This document shows, piece after piece, positions 33,699-45,136 of a stretch of 64,000 nucleotides of DNA (positions are counted from its first letter, which is position 1; each line of letters begins with the position of its first letter). Made by a program: the position numbers and the translations under genes. The stretch covers positions 1,364,001 through 1,428,000 of the forward strand of contig OZ316893.1 in assembly GCA_973895155.1 (NCBI GenBank). The letters are read 5' to 3'. Origin of the DNA: Marsupella aquatica. Its lineage: Eukaryota; Marchantiophyta. The notes under the pieces are model-generated. The model searched no databases and was not told where the DNA came from. It worked only from the letters and a program-made list of their open reading frames with translations.

Positions 33699-35407
33699 AT
33701 TGAGCGTTTCAATCAGGTTGCGCTGTCTCACGAAGTTTGCATTCGTTTGTTTCAGTTTGTGACATTCACACAATTCTTTGAGGGGCCTGTGTCCAATGCC
33801 CTGTTTGGTGGTGCGACGTGGCAAATTGACCCGTTTTGCAACAAGGTGAACTTGCGATATAACTTTTACAGATGTGTTTGCAAGTATCTGGATTGCATAT
33901 CTTATGCTGAGATTCTTCCAGAGCTTTATCACTTGCCACTGATTGACAAGGCGCTGTGCATCAAGTGCAGTAGCCTCAATGTACAGTGGACAAATTGAAC
34001 CAACCGAGAAGAGGGATTGTCATCTACCGCTTCCATCATATCATTTGTTCCGTTATAAATCTGGAGGTTGCGGGCTTTTGTGGCTCCTCTTGTAAGTTGT
34101 TTCGGCTCTGTTCCTGGGTAGATATTTGATAGTGGGGTGTTTATCGTGTTCCTCGTTTACTTGTGACTGCATCCGGGTGACTGGGCATCCTTCGGGCATG
34201 CTCGGAAGTGAAGACCTTTGGAATTACTTTCCCTGCTGCAAAAAGCAGATCCTCAATACTGTCCCAAGCTTGGAACTGGCAGACAAACAACAGAAACCTT
34301 CACACTGCAAGTCAGGCTTGGGTGCTCAATCCATTGCTTGTGCTGTCATTTTTGTTTTATGGTTTCATATCCTCTGAGGCTTTGCGACACTCATTTGCAC
34401 TCAAGGTTTCTTGTTTATGGGATTTAAGAACTTTTCAATTTCCGTCGAATAATATTACCACCTCCTGAGTGTCTTTATTATAAAGACAGCTGACGACCGG
34501 AAAATTTATGTATGTAGTTCCACTGATAAGTTTCAAAATCTTATATGCTCTTCATTTTAATGTGGAGGACTGTAAGAATGAGTGCTTCCGTATTAGTACG
34601 GAAGTAGGAGATTGTGACTTCCTTACGGAGGCTCGCATGAAACAACCGTGAAGGAAATATCTCAAATGAATTGTCCAGAGTACTTTGGTCCATCGGAGTT
34701 CTCAAAGGTGAAACTTACCAGTCCATTTGAGCATCAACTTCATAATTTACTCAATGCTTCAGGGTAACTTATGAAGAAAAGGGAGTTTGGAAATCTTCAT
34801 GAATTTGCTCATCAATTTCCATCTTCAAGTCTGCAGAGGTTGCCATCATTGGAACTGGACTCACATAATTTTCAAGCTGAGTTGATTTCCTTGTTGGCTC
34901 TGTAATCTCCACAGACGATTCTGTCACACATGCAATATAAAATCATTGATCAGATTCCATACAAAACTAAATCAACTAAGAAAATTGTAAATCACAACAC
35001 GAAATTGCCTTTACCATCTTCTCCTTACGTTATACTGAGAAGTCTCACAGAAAACTGTAAATCACAACACTTTGACAAATATGTCTCTCCCTTGCCCACG
35101 ATTTTGTGATTGGTGGATATCATTTTTTCCCAATACTCTTCCCGAAACTCTTGTGTTTCATTTGAACACCAGTTTTTGAAACTACTTCCTCACTAGAACA
35201 CCTTTGGGCCCAGACCTGCACTTCTACTGTGTGGTCATAACTGGAATAAGACTGTTACGTCACGTTTTTGTACAACTTTTTGTGCCTCTTTTTGTCCACA
35301 AGCTGTTCTTCCTGACTTGTTAATCAGAGCATCAATCTTTGGCCTGCACTCAAGGATCTTACTATGGATCTCCTAAATAGAACCATCTTTGGCAGAAACT
35401 ACTTGTG
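33699..35407. other. NDUFS4 3' region and intergenic DNA
   Basis: No gene can be supported. Short frames (up to 86 codons) lack motifs. The words TGTAAATCACAACAC occur twice near 34990-35070, a minor repeat. The polyadenylation site of NDUFS4 was not placed. Confidence 0.4.
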
Positions 35408-35467
35408 TGGTGTTCCAAGTATAAATATGGTGTTCCAAGTATAAATATGGTGTTCCAAGTATGAATA
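35408..35467. repeat. three tandem copies of a 20-bp unit
   Basis: The unit TGGTGTTCCAAGTATAAATA is repeated at 35408-35427, 35428-35447 and 35448-35467; the third copy has one substitution. Non-coding. Confidence 0.92.
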
Positions 35468-35537
35468 TGAAAATGTTTATGCACCAGGTGAATAAGGACA
35501 GGCTGGAAACAGGCAGTTGTTGGCTAAGACTCCAATG

Positions 35538-36058
35538 TCGGTACATTATCATAGTAATGCTTTCTAATAAGTAGAAAGTGCTCCTCCTGTTACTTCAGGA
35601 AACATGATAATTCTTAGAAAGTTGCTCATCGTATCTTATAGAGCAGACAACATCCCACTTTCCAAACTCAAACTGTGTCTTGCAAGGTCGGTATCATAAT
35701 AATGCTTTCTAATAAGTAGAAAGTGCTCCTCCTGTTACTTAGGAAACATGATAATTCTTGGAAAGTTGCTCATCGTATCTTATAGAGCAGACAACATCCC
35801 ACTTTCCAAACTCAAATTGTGTCTTGCAAGGTTGGTATCATAATAATGCTTTCTAATAAGTAGAAAGTGCACAACATCCCACTTTCCAAACTCAAACTGT
35901 GTCTTGCAAGGTTGGTATCATAATAATGCTTTCTAATAAGTAGAAAGTGCTCCTCCTGTTACTTCAGGAAACATGATAATTCTTGGAAAGTTGCTCATCG
36001 TATCTTATAGAGCATACATCATCCCACTTTCCAAACTCAAACTGTGTCTTGCAAGGTC
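35538..36058. repeat. four-copy tandem array, unit about 145-150 bp, one copy internally deleted
   Basis: Copies start at about 35538, 35688, 35832 and 35912, each with GTATCATAATAATGCTTTCT (the first slightly different) and each closing with TTCCAAACTCAAA and TGTGTCTTGCAAGG. Copy 3 is only about 80 bp because the middle (from CTCCTCCTGTTAC to the AGAGCAGA segment) is missing. High similarity between copies points to recent unequal exchange. No coding frame runs through it. Confidence 0.9.
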
Positions 36059-38568
36059 ACAGAACTTGTCACCTCCATGAATAGCAAATATGTATAACAA
36101 GGAGTAAACTAAGCCGAATTGCATTCCTCTGAGGTGGTTGGGAGAAGTGCAAAGATTGCCAAGATAGTGGTTTTGTCTCCTTATACAATTCCTGAGGAAG
36201 ATTTCCTTGTCCTGGAGACTTATTGCAAGGCAAATTGGCGGTCTTGGACCTTAGGATTCTCATGGACCAAGGATTTTTTAACACCCAAAACGGCCAGCAT
36301 GATTTCTACAAATTGTTTTTCCTACCTGACTAAAAACTAATGTTCCAGAATGGATTCTATCCAAGTAGCTTGTAAACATTGTAGTCTACAGGAGCTGTGA
36401 TTTCAACCGACTGCAGTTTTGCTTTTATGAATTTGGAAGCACAATCCCAATTATTCAAAATATTCCATCGTGTACAGCTGCATCAATTTTCATTGCAACC
36501 AGAAAATGCTCTGCTAATATCGAAGATTGTAGGCACAACCTGGATGGGGTCACAGGCATCCCGACAGGTTCCGCTTCGTGACACTCCTGTGCGGTTTACT
36601 CCAGAGCTCTACTGGGCCTTTCAGTTCTCTGCTCAGTAGGGTGTTAGCCTTTTTGGCTCCTTTGTTGGTTACTTTTTGGTCCTTGTTGCTTTGGTAGCTT
36701 TTGATTGGGGACCCCTTGGCTGGTTTCCTTTTGATTGGGGACCCTCTTTTCCTCCCCTTCATTGGGTTGCTTTGCCTTTGGGATCATGTCTCCGGGTTCG
36801 GCATTTTTTGCCTTGGGCACTGTGGTAGTCACAGAGCTGGAAATGTATGAAGTTGTGCAAAGAGAAGCTCCACATTGGAATCACCAGCTGGCCCATTTTA
36901 GTGGAGAAAAGCCCTAGAAAAACTACGCATGTAAAAGGAAAATCAAAGGAAGGGATCTCAAGAGCTGGAAGTTTCCGGCCCTTGGCACTCCACAAATATT
37001 GCCGTCAGGCCTGGCATAGGAGGGGCTTCAGTAATGTACCTCTCGCTCACTCACATGCTGACATCTGTGAGGTTGAGTGCTGCATTCTTTAGGACACTGT
37101 ACTTAGATTTACAATGTATGGATTCTCTTTTAAAGTTACCGGAAAGTGGTCAAGGTCATTTCTTAGTTGTCTCAACTTATTGTCCATGTTCCCATAACTC
37201 TTGGGTTAGGGGAAGAACTTATTTCTGGTATAGGCGAGTTTTGAGACACCCCGACGTAGTAAATCTATCATCATCAGGGCATCTCAAACCTTTGGGTCCA
37301 CAAAATATCCCTGGCCCGGAAGTATCAGTTTTCTGCAGTCCCAGGTGTACGGACAAGCTTTTTTGTGTTTGCCATTTTAGCTCCAAGAGAACAACCTTGA
37401 CCGAACGCAGAACTTAGAGGTTTGAGAGGCCCCTCGAGAGGCCCTAACAGGGCATTTCAAAGCTAAGTCATTAGTGAAAGTTACGGATTTGTGGTATACC
37501 CTATAACTCTGGTTATGGGACCTAGTGATAGAATTTTAAAGATGGGGGAGGTAGCATTGACCCAGCCCACAAGGCAAAAGTTATGGTCTCACCTGTCTCA
37601 TAGCATATATATAGTTTTCCTTCCATTCTTGATCAGTCGCCACCTCAAATGCAGCAACGATCACCACGTCAGGAGCAAATCCCACGTGCCTTCACTCATG
37701 GCTTTCCAGAGTTCCGGAGTCCTAGAATTCTGAATTTCTGGATTTGTGTCTAAGTTGCGGGAAAGTTATGTGTTAAGAGTTGAATCCGCAGGCTTTCCTT
37801 ATGGTAGCCAAAGATCGGCTCCCATAACGTTCACGGGAGTTCTCATAATACATGAGTTATGGGAGGGCCTTATCGTATTATAAAAATGCCAACGGAAGCC
37901 TACTTTTAAGGGCCTAGGTCTAGAATGAACCCTCTAGACAACAACTCCCAATACAAGCAAAACTAATAATGAGGTTCAATAAGGTCAAAATTTTAAATGA
38001 GGATGAACAAAAGTAACATTGACTCTAAATATTGATAAAAGTGAAATGAATATAGACAAAAACCAAGGATGGGGCAAAGACTAACCAAAACAGCATATGA
38101 ATATTATTGTGAATTTTTTTTCTTCATATCTATTTCTCAAAGATAAATCATGGGGCTAATCTTGTCAAGGCCAAACTTTGAGACTCCCTAATATTATTAT
38201 TGTTTTGGGCACAGTTACATCCAGTCTTGTTAGGTCAGGACCTCTGCCTTACACTTGGCAACGAGGCACTCATCCACGGCTTGGAAAGCTGCTAAGCGCT
38301 GGTCCAATGCAGCAAAGGACAGTGCCACGACGGACCCAACGAGAGACCGCCATTGTTTTTCTTCGAAGCAGGTCTTTGGGTTCGGGCAAGCTCCCGTCGA
38401 TTCCTCACGGTAGACGATAGTCCTTTCCTCTGGGTGGGATATAGGTTTAGAGGTTTTTGAGAACTCTTGCTGCAATAGAAAGAAGTGAGTGGATTCAATA
38501 GCAGGTGTGGCTAAGGTCTGAGATCTTGGGGATTGAAACTGTAAACCAGCAGAAAAGGAGTTGGTGAG
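36059..38568. other. intergenic with a possible MITE at 37276-37445
   Basis: No gene supported; open frames of 60-127 codons at 36119-37733 have no motifs. At 37276 AGGGCATCTCAAACCT and at 37418-37445 the inverted AGGTTTGAGAGGCCC...GAGAGGCCCT resemble the termini of the MITE at 4541-4708 (AGGGCGTCTCAAAC). A diverged relative about 170 bp long is possible, although the target duplication is not convincing. A short duplicated block TTTTGATTGGGGACCC occurs near 36700-36740. Confidence 0.4.
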
Positions 38569-38584
38569 GGAGAGAGAGAGAGAG
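38569..38584. repeat. (GA)n tract abutting the BAP31-like start codon
   Basis: About eight GA dinucleotides run directly into the ATG at 38585, so the tract is in the 5' leader. GA/CT tracts near plant starts are common; a role in transcription or translation is only possible. Confidence 0.8.
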
Positions 38585-40313
38585 ATGGCGTTGGAATGGA
38601 TCGTGTTGTCTGCAGCCGTAGGGTTGGAGGCGGTGTTGGTGCTACTAGTGAGCTTGCCGTTGCCAAACTCTCTGGTGAAACCGATTGTGGATCTCTACAG
38701 GAACATTTTGCAACCTATGTTGGCCATTATACCGTTTGCACTCTTCCAGCTTTTAGGTACTGCCCTACGTGCCTGAAGTTTGCAGGTCGCCGGATACTTG
38801 CCCTTTCCTTGCTTTTTTCTTAGCAATAGAAGTGGGTAGTTGGGGTACCTCTCATGTATGTCATGACCGTCAGCCAAGTCATGAGAGGCACCCACCCCTG
38901 TCATGCTCCTCATGCTCGTATTGTTTTGCAGATGTTTACTGGAAATACGATCACAGGATCAAGTGTACTCATGAACACTGTACTACAGTGGAGAGAGATC
39001 GCTTCGAAAAATCTGTATGTCCACTTGAATCTTCTCTCATGTGCGATGTACCTCAGATTTGGCAATTCTTGTTGAATTCGAATGGACCTGTTGGAATCTT
39101 GCTGTTTCGTGGTGTTTGAGGACGAAAATTGTCACAGAAGTTACGGGTCCTTCGAGCCCAGGAAGTTGCATATGTCGGTTGAGTGAAGACATCGAATAAT
39201 GAAAAGGAAGATAGGTGGAATGAGAGTTTGAAAGCGCATCCTTTCTAGAAGATGTTCAAGATTTGCAGTGGCTTGAATTTGAGCTACTACAACGCATGCA
39301 TGCAATTTCTCCCTGTGCATGCCATTTGTTTAGACAAGCAGCGAAGGTTGCAACCTTTTGAAAAATTCTGCAGTGAGAGAAAGTTGTCGGTCGGTTTGGT
39401 AACCTCGAAGACGCAAGGGAAATATTAGGAACGGTCCCAGCTCAACGAGATACCTATCAGGAAATTATCATGAACCCAGTGCGTTTTAGAAGTTTGTGAA
39501 TGGAACCTTTGCCGCCCGGATCGAATGCAATCAATACTCAAAACCCCTGGGCCTATGCTCATTTAAGGTGGACGTTGATGAACTGGCTCATTTAAGATTA
39601 GATACTGCAAAGTAGGATTGTCCTCTTGATGTCCTTGAATAAATGGGAGAGGAGATTAGCTTTCTAGTTTTGGGGTATTTATTGCCACAGTTGGTTACAC
39701 GCATGCCCTATGTCTTGTTCCTGTACGATTATAGTGGCTTGCAAAGTGGAAATCCCGCGGAGCGTGAGAACTTAAGATATACCGATTGGCGGGTCTTTGT
39801 TTAGCAGTCAAGATTACTGAGAATCGTCCTTTCTTTCGTCAGAAGGTTGAGATGCTTTAGGTACTGATTTAACTCTCTTACTGGGGTGGCCATGGTTGTT
39901 ATCACAGATGTACAAGTCGGAACGAAATGGAATCCTGGCTCTAGCCGCCTTGTTTCTGTACTGGTACGCCATCAACTTCACCTAGTTTGAGATCACATTG
40001 TCTTTCTTTCACGGATTTCCACGAAAATTGATATGGTTTTGATGACAGTGATCGACTGGTAGTTGCGGAGGACGTCTTGGTATTGTGATATATATGAAAC
40101 AATGTGCCTGCATGATAGATTTGCTTTTAAAAGCTTGGCAGCTGCCGTGATTTTTGACCTCAATTCAGGGTGTTACCGTGGGCTCCTGAGTCGAGCGCAC
40201 GTTTCTTCGCTAAAATCTGTCTTATTGTGTCCAGGATTTTGTATCGCTACGTGCATTACATCAATGAGTTGCAGCGTCTTGAGACGAAGGTTAATAGTCT
40301 GAAGGCAGAGTAA
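38585..40313 (+). CDS. BAP31/BAP29-like endoplasmic reticulum membrane protein
   Basis: The plant short form of B-cell-receptor-associated 31-like proteins (yeast Yet family), which sit in the ER membrane and are linked to export and quality control of membrane proteins; the plant role is not settled. Four exons: 38585-38756, 38932-39014, 39908-39963, 40235-40313, all GT-AG, closing to 129 residues, the usual size for plant members. The start MALEWIVLSAAVGLEAVLVL matches the family. Hydrophobic segments lie at about 5-25, 42-58 and 88-108. The loop after the second segment has the diagnostic DVYWKYDHRIKC...C-TTVERDRFEKS (about 58-85). After YKSERNGILALAALFLYW the short cytosolic tail (about 110-129, YINELQRLETKVNSLKAE) is a coiled-coil stub. 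Exon 3 is only 56 bp, behind an intron of 893 bp. Confidence 0.93.
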
Positions 40314-42143
40314 TTACAGCAATGATCCCTACTTTACATGAAATTGTGGCAATTAGATTGCACAAGGCTTTCCTACTCACCCGCCATGGTCTTTGGCCGG
40401 TTCTCGGTTATTGTTCGCTTTTTTGATTCTGTTTATACGTTCATTGTTTTCTCTTCTGATTCTGTTTATACTATTTTGAGATGCCGCCGTTAGTGGACAC
40501 TCGAAGGCGGACTTCACGCCCAAGTATTGGATTAAGGGTGTCACTTGGGAAGTGAAGGTGCCCTCTATCTAATGGATAGCGAGATTACTAATTGTACGTC
40601 ACGTCTAGCTGTGTGAATCTTGCTGTATGGCTATTAAATATAACTTTTACTCTTCCCAGGAAATTGAAATTGATATTGGTTTGGTACTTCAGGCCTTGGT
40701 ACTTCAGCCTTGTTCCTCGTTTGCAGAAATATCTTTGGTTCGGTATTATTGACTTGCAAAGCTGACAAAGGAATTGCACAGTGCTTTGGACCGGACTTGT
40801 GGAGCAAAGAAATTGTGGTTCTAACTTTTGTGGCCTTAGAAGATCGAGAAAGCTGGTTTACAATTTTTTGTGAAGTATTCGGTAATGTATCTTGAGAAGT
40901 CTCTTAGTTTCAAAAAATGTTTACTACAGGAGACGTGGTAGAAGCAGCCTATCCGGTTATGTTTCTCCTAGAATTTCTGGTGCAAGAAATATCATAAATG
41001 CTCAGAAACGTGGGGTTTACAACCATGCATGCATCAACTGCAATCCTGCCTCTTAACTTCTCTTCCTGAATTAAGTCTCCCCTGAGAGTCATTGGTTATT
41101 GAAGGTTCCCTGCTGTTTTGCGGTCCTTCGTTCTTCCTTCCAGCTATACTGCATATGCTGCCGCAAGAAGCAAATTGGTGAAACAATCAATTCCGAGAAC
41201 GTTGTACCTATCGACATAATGACGCAAAGAAACAACAGTAAACGACGGCCGTCTAGGATGCTCCCAGGATACCAGTATCCTGCATATCAACCCAGTCAAC
41301 AAGTGCAAGGATCTTCCTCGAAATGCATCTACTCTTGTCAGCCGGCAATGCATATCTCGAACTGAACAGAGTATCTTTCGATTCAATGTACGACCCAATC
41401 CATAGCAAAGTGCACAAATGTGCCAAACGTTCTGTGCCATTTTGTTGTCGCCGTTGATATTTTCCTATCTCCTAGAACTCGGTGGCTCGTGCTTTCTTTA
41501 GTGTAGACATCCTTACCGGCCAACTCCAGTTCCCCCAGAGTCTGCTTGAAAAAGGACTTCCAGGGCCTTTTGCTCGAATAACGAAACATGACACCAATAG
41601 AATCCTCGATTGAGTACATTTTTGATGATAGTCGTCTACTAAAATGAGTAATCACGGGTCGAATATTTAGACGTGCGTGGATTGCTCTGTCCCGAGCTGA
41701 CTTCGAGTTGATTTGACTTCCAAGGACACGTTTCCAGACTTGCATCATCAGCCAGTTGCTCGTCGACGAGGCTTTAGATCTGAAACCTAAACCCTCTAAG
41801 TTACTGAGCAGCACATTGGGAGGACTGGAGCCGTCTTTCCACGGTTTGTTTCCAGGAATTGTTGCATCTTTTTCGTTTTGTGAGATTTCATTGGAACACG
41901 CTGTGTTGTTGCTCAAACAGGCCCCGCAGACTAATCTATTATGGCGTTACGTTCGTAAGGTAAGGATTGAAATAGTCGACAGTGTCATACAACTTGCCTC
42001 GATGGATAGATTTCACCAATTGGCAGAGGATGTTAGACGGTTATTTGATCAAGAAATTGCTAAGGAGATATATGCGTGTTTAGTGTCCTTTACGTCCTAT
42101 TTACAATGTCTGAGGCAGCAATTTTCCAAGCAGTTCTGGCATC
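40314..42143. other. intergenic with unexplained overlapping frames on both strands
   Basis: A 177-codon minus frame (41383-41916) and a 130-codon plus frame (41756-42148) overlap. The minus one contains VWKRVLGSQINSK and RPWKSFFKQTLGELELAGK; the plus one is Leu-rich and helical (KVRIEIVDSVIQLASMDR). I recognise neither. The minus frame lies downstream of and collinear with the SNF2-like remnant at 42449-43619 and might belong to the same dead gene. Nothing else is seen. Confidence 0.35.
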
Positions 42144-42360
42144 TTTGATTCTGTAGATTAGTTACTCCAATTACAAGAGGCTTGTATATGATGTGGTACT
42201 CATTAGATAGGGTTGTCACCAACTTTCAAATACAATGAGACCGAGGCCAGCCATATTTGATTCTGTAGATTAGTTACTCCAATTACAAGAGACTTGTATA
42301 TGATGTGTTACTCATTAGATAGGGTTGTCACCAACTTCCAAATACAAAATGAGACCGAGG
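42144..42360. repeat. tandem duplication of about 103-105 bp
   Basis: Copies at 42144-42246 and 42256-42360 are nearly identical (both TTTGATTCTGTAGATTAGTT at the start and GAGACCGAGG at the end). It lies just past the end of the CLASSY-like remnant. Confidence 0.9.
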
Positions 42361-42448
42361 TTTACATTTACTAAGGACAGATGTCCTAGCGTTAGCCCAA
42401 GAGATAAAACCGCACCTACGCAAGTTCGGAACCAAGTCACCAGCCTTC

Positions 42449-43619
42449 CTAAAGGACACAGCATGGGCACATAGCCTTTCTCGCGAACTCCTTGCCGTTC
42501 TTTTCAAAGAAAGCCCTGCAGGTTGCGTCGCACACAGCATTTGGAAAATCTCCTTCAACTGTACATTCCCGACCATATCTGAAAGATATATTCTCGTCAT
42601 GGCAAGCCATTTTTTTCAAATCCTCTAGCACCACCCCAAATTGACACAAGGAGGCGCACACCAATTTCGACAATCTTATTCTCTTGAACCTGCCACTCAT
42701 CGAAGTCGTTCTCCCATGCCTGCAATTCGTGCTTGCCCGTTTGAGAGCATGGATAGGATGCTCTTCCAAGCAGACTTGGTATGTTCCCAGGACACTTCCC
42801 ATTGCTTCCTTATCTGGTTGCTGGCCTTCGAAAAGATGTGCCACAAAATTAATTCCGGACCCTTCTTCTGGTGAGGGTGCATCGCTTCTTCAAAACGAGG
42901 AAGTAGCCGGAGATCTGCTCCGTGAAAATCCTCAATGCTACAGACTGGAGCCGTGCAGGTTGGGCTGCATTTGTAAAAGTGCATCTGCTATGCCTCCCAA
43001 CTTTTGCTTCTGCTCTCATAATGCTTTTGGCAAAATTTTCCCCCTTTTGCTTCTGCTCTCATAATGCTTTTGACATTTTCCATTGCTCCTGCCAATGCGT
43101 ATGGTGTTAGTAGTGCTGTGACTCTGTTGACTGATCAGATCTAAGAAATTACAAATGATATCGAATGTAGCAGGCACTGAAAGTCCCCCCCTCTCGAAAC
43201 CAATTTAAGCAGCAGTCACCTCCATTCCTAATAAGGCAAACATAGTTCGACGTTGCCAACTGCAGAGCAAGTCATTACATCACTAGTCAGGAATCGAGAG
43301 GAACACTTACTTCACTATCTTCACAACCCGCAACGAAATAGCTTTGAATATCCCGGAAAACTACACCACAACCTCGACAAAATATTCCCGCCTCGTCTGT
43401 ACATTCAAAGTTTCTGTGCTCGCAGCTGCTCTTGTTTTGCTGACATGATTTTGGTGCCGGTATCTCAATCCCTTCAGCTCCACAGTCCTCGCAGTAAAAC
43501 CCCACGCCATACTCAAAGTCAAAGCTCTTATGGCGGCAAACCCCTTCAGCTGTCACGCATTGTTTTGTTGTCATTTCAGAAGAAGCTCCAGACCTCGAAG
43601 AAGCACCAGACCTCCACAC
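42449..43619 (-). pseudogene. decayed CLASSY/DRD1-type SNF2 helicase-like gene
   Basis: Intact members of this plant family are nuclear remodellers that recruit Pol IV or Pol V in RNA-directed DNA methylation. On the minus strand, 43619-43311 encodes two tandem Cys-rich modules of the type that precedes the SNF2 domain (CRHKSF...FYCEDCG and CEHRNFECTDEAGIFCRGCG), ending at an excellent donor (GAA|GTAAGT). Further on, MHPHQKKGPELILWHIF (about 42840-42892) matches the start of the helicase domain, then LQAWENDFDEWQV and KLVCASLCQFGVVLEDL, each in a different frame. A segment FPNAVCDATC stands where a DExH box should be. At least two frameshifts within about 400 bp, the lost box and the missing remaining core indicate a pseudogene. 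Identification rests on remembered family motifs, so it is moderate only. Confidence 0.5.
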
Positions 43620-44615
43620 CCTATTTCTATTGTTATCGGAAACTCACTAGACAACAGCCAAAATGGTGAGGACCTCCGGGATCAACGTAGAAGATTGGCT
43701 ATGAAGGATTGGATATCTAAACCAGCGTTATTATGATGATGGAGGAGAACTCTCATCTACAGGTTCTTGACTAGATTGAATGAAAGAAAAAGCCCATGAG
43801 TGAACGAGCATCATCACAAGATACGACTGACCCAACACAATGTCGCCGTGCAGCTTCGATCAGCCGAGCGAGGAGCATTGGCACAACGATCAAAGACTGA
43901 TGGGGAAGAATCATCTGCAATAGTAGTAGTGTGGGATTGTTGCATGGAAATCTATCGACGCTTTTTTTAAGCATAGGGTGTACTTCCTCTTTTGTACATG
44001 CACCGTTTTTATTTCCCTCCAACCACACCTGCCCCTATCACTATCTACACTACAACTATAATAGACAATGCCTATATTCACTATCTACAATGCCACCATT
44101 CACTATCTTCGGTACAACTATAATAGACAAGGCCTGAATCCCACCATTTTTGGTCCTTGGTACCGTTATGAAATCCAGAATGGACGGGAACCTGCCCCTA
44201 TCTCTATCTGCAGTACAACTATAATAGACAATGCCACCATTTTTGGTCATTTGTATGGTTATGAAATCCATAATGGACAGGAATCAAAACTGGCCAATAG
44301 ATATTAAATTAGATAATTTTTGTATCCATTTGATTAGCACTTGCCCTCTTTGGCGAGGCCTCCCACGCCCATGCCTTCATTATGGACCTCCACATGATAT
44401 ATTTATACGGGCATCAATGCTTGCGATGCCTCGTCTTGACGCCCTGCCTTGCCCTCCCCTCAGTCCCCGCCCGGCCTCACCCTAATGCCTTCGCCCTGAC
44501 ACCCTACCTTGCCCTCCTCTCGGTCCCCATGCGCTTGCCCCTGACTCTCGCCCCCGGCCCGACTCCCTATGGGCTGGCCCTCCTTGTGCCGTGCAATGCA
44601 CGCCCATAGGGCTTG
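43620..44615. other. intergenic with short repeated blocks
   Basis: No gene supported. Between about 44049 and 44290 the block TACAACTATAATAGACAA occurs three times (near 44049, 44110 and 44213), and GTTATGAAATCCA twice, so this is a locally duplicated stretch. The GC-richer part 44430-44600 gives Pro/Ala-rich frames without motifs. Confidence 0.5.
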
Positions 44616-44971
44616 TGTTGAGCATAGACGACGATCGCAACGGCAAGCCCATGAACCATCCAACGCACAATAGTCGACACAGAGAGATACGTGGTTCACC
44701 TCCACATGAGGCTACGTCCACAGGAACACACAAGAGCTTTACTGCACTCTAGGCCAACTGGCCATACCAAGCATCCACAACACAAGTTCTCTCTATCTCT
44801 CAACTCAGTGGCTCCATAACAATGAGCCTGAGTTCCAACTCTCCAAGCAAACACCGCTTGGTTATAGAGTGTGCACAACATGACTAACCTAACCAAGTCT
44901 AAGGTTAGCGACTAAGGTTAGCCTTAACTACGGTGCAGTCGTGACTCTAGACCTAAGAGTAAATCCTAACA
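44616..44971 (-). mobile_element. solo LTR of an LTR retrotransposon (copy B, reverse orientation)
   Basis: On the minus strand it runs TGTTAGGATTTACTC to GCTCAACA (356 bp). Exact 5-bp target duplications GCTTG flank it at 44611-44615 and 44972-44976. It is the same family as 26027-26370 but in the opposite orientation. No internal domain adjoins it. The AAAGCTCTTGTGTGTTCCTG block is conserved between the copies. Confidence 0.88.
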
Positions 44972-44997
44972 GCTTGTTCACCATAAAAGGTCTATTC

Positions 44998-45136
44998 ACC
45001 ATAACAGGTGGAGCACTTGCCAATTAAAAGGTGTTACACTCACCACATTTTGTGGTGCTCAAAGCACATTCCTGAACCTGTGCACTTTACAATGAGAGCA
45101 ACGGGTAACCCCTAGCTCCTTTAAGGTGCACTTGTG
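44998..45136 (+). repeat. dispersed repeat, copy 1 (inverted partner at 52842-52983)
   Basis: Blocks GGAGCACTTGCCAATTAAAAG, AACCTGTGCACTTTACAATG, GGGTAACC-TAGCTC and GTGCACTTGTG recur in the same order on the opposite strand at 52842-52983. No termini or target duplications are clear. Its nature is unknown. Confidence 0.7.
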
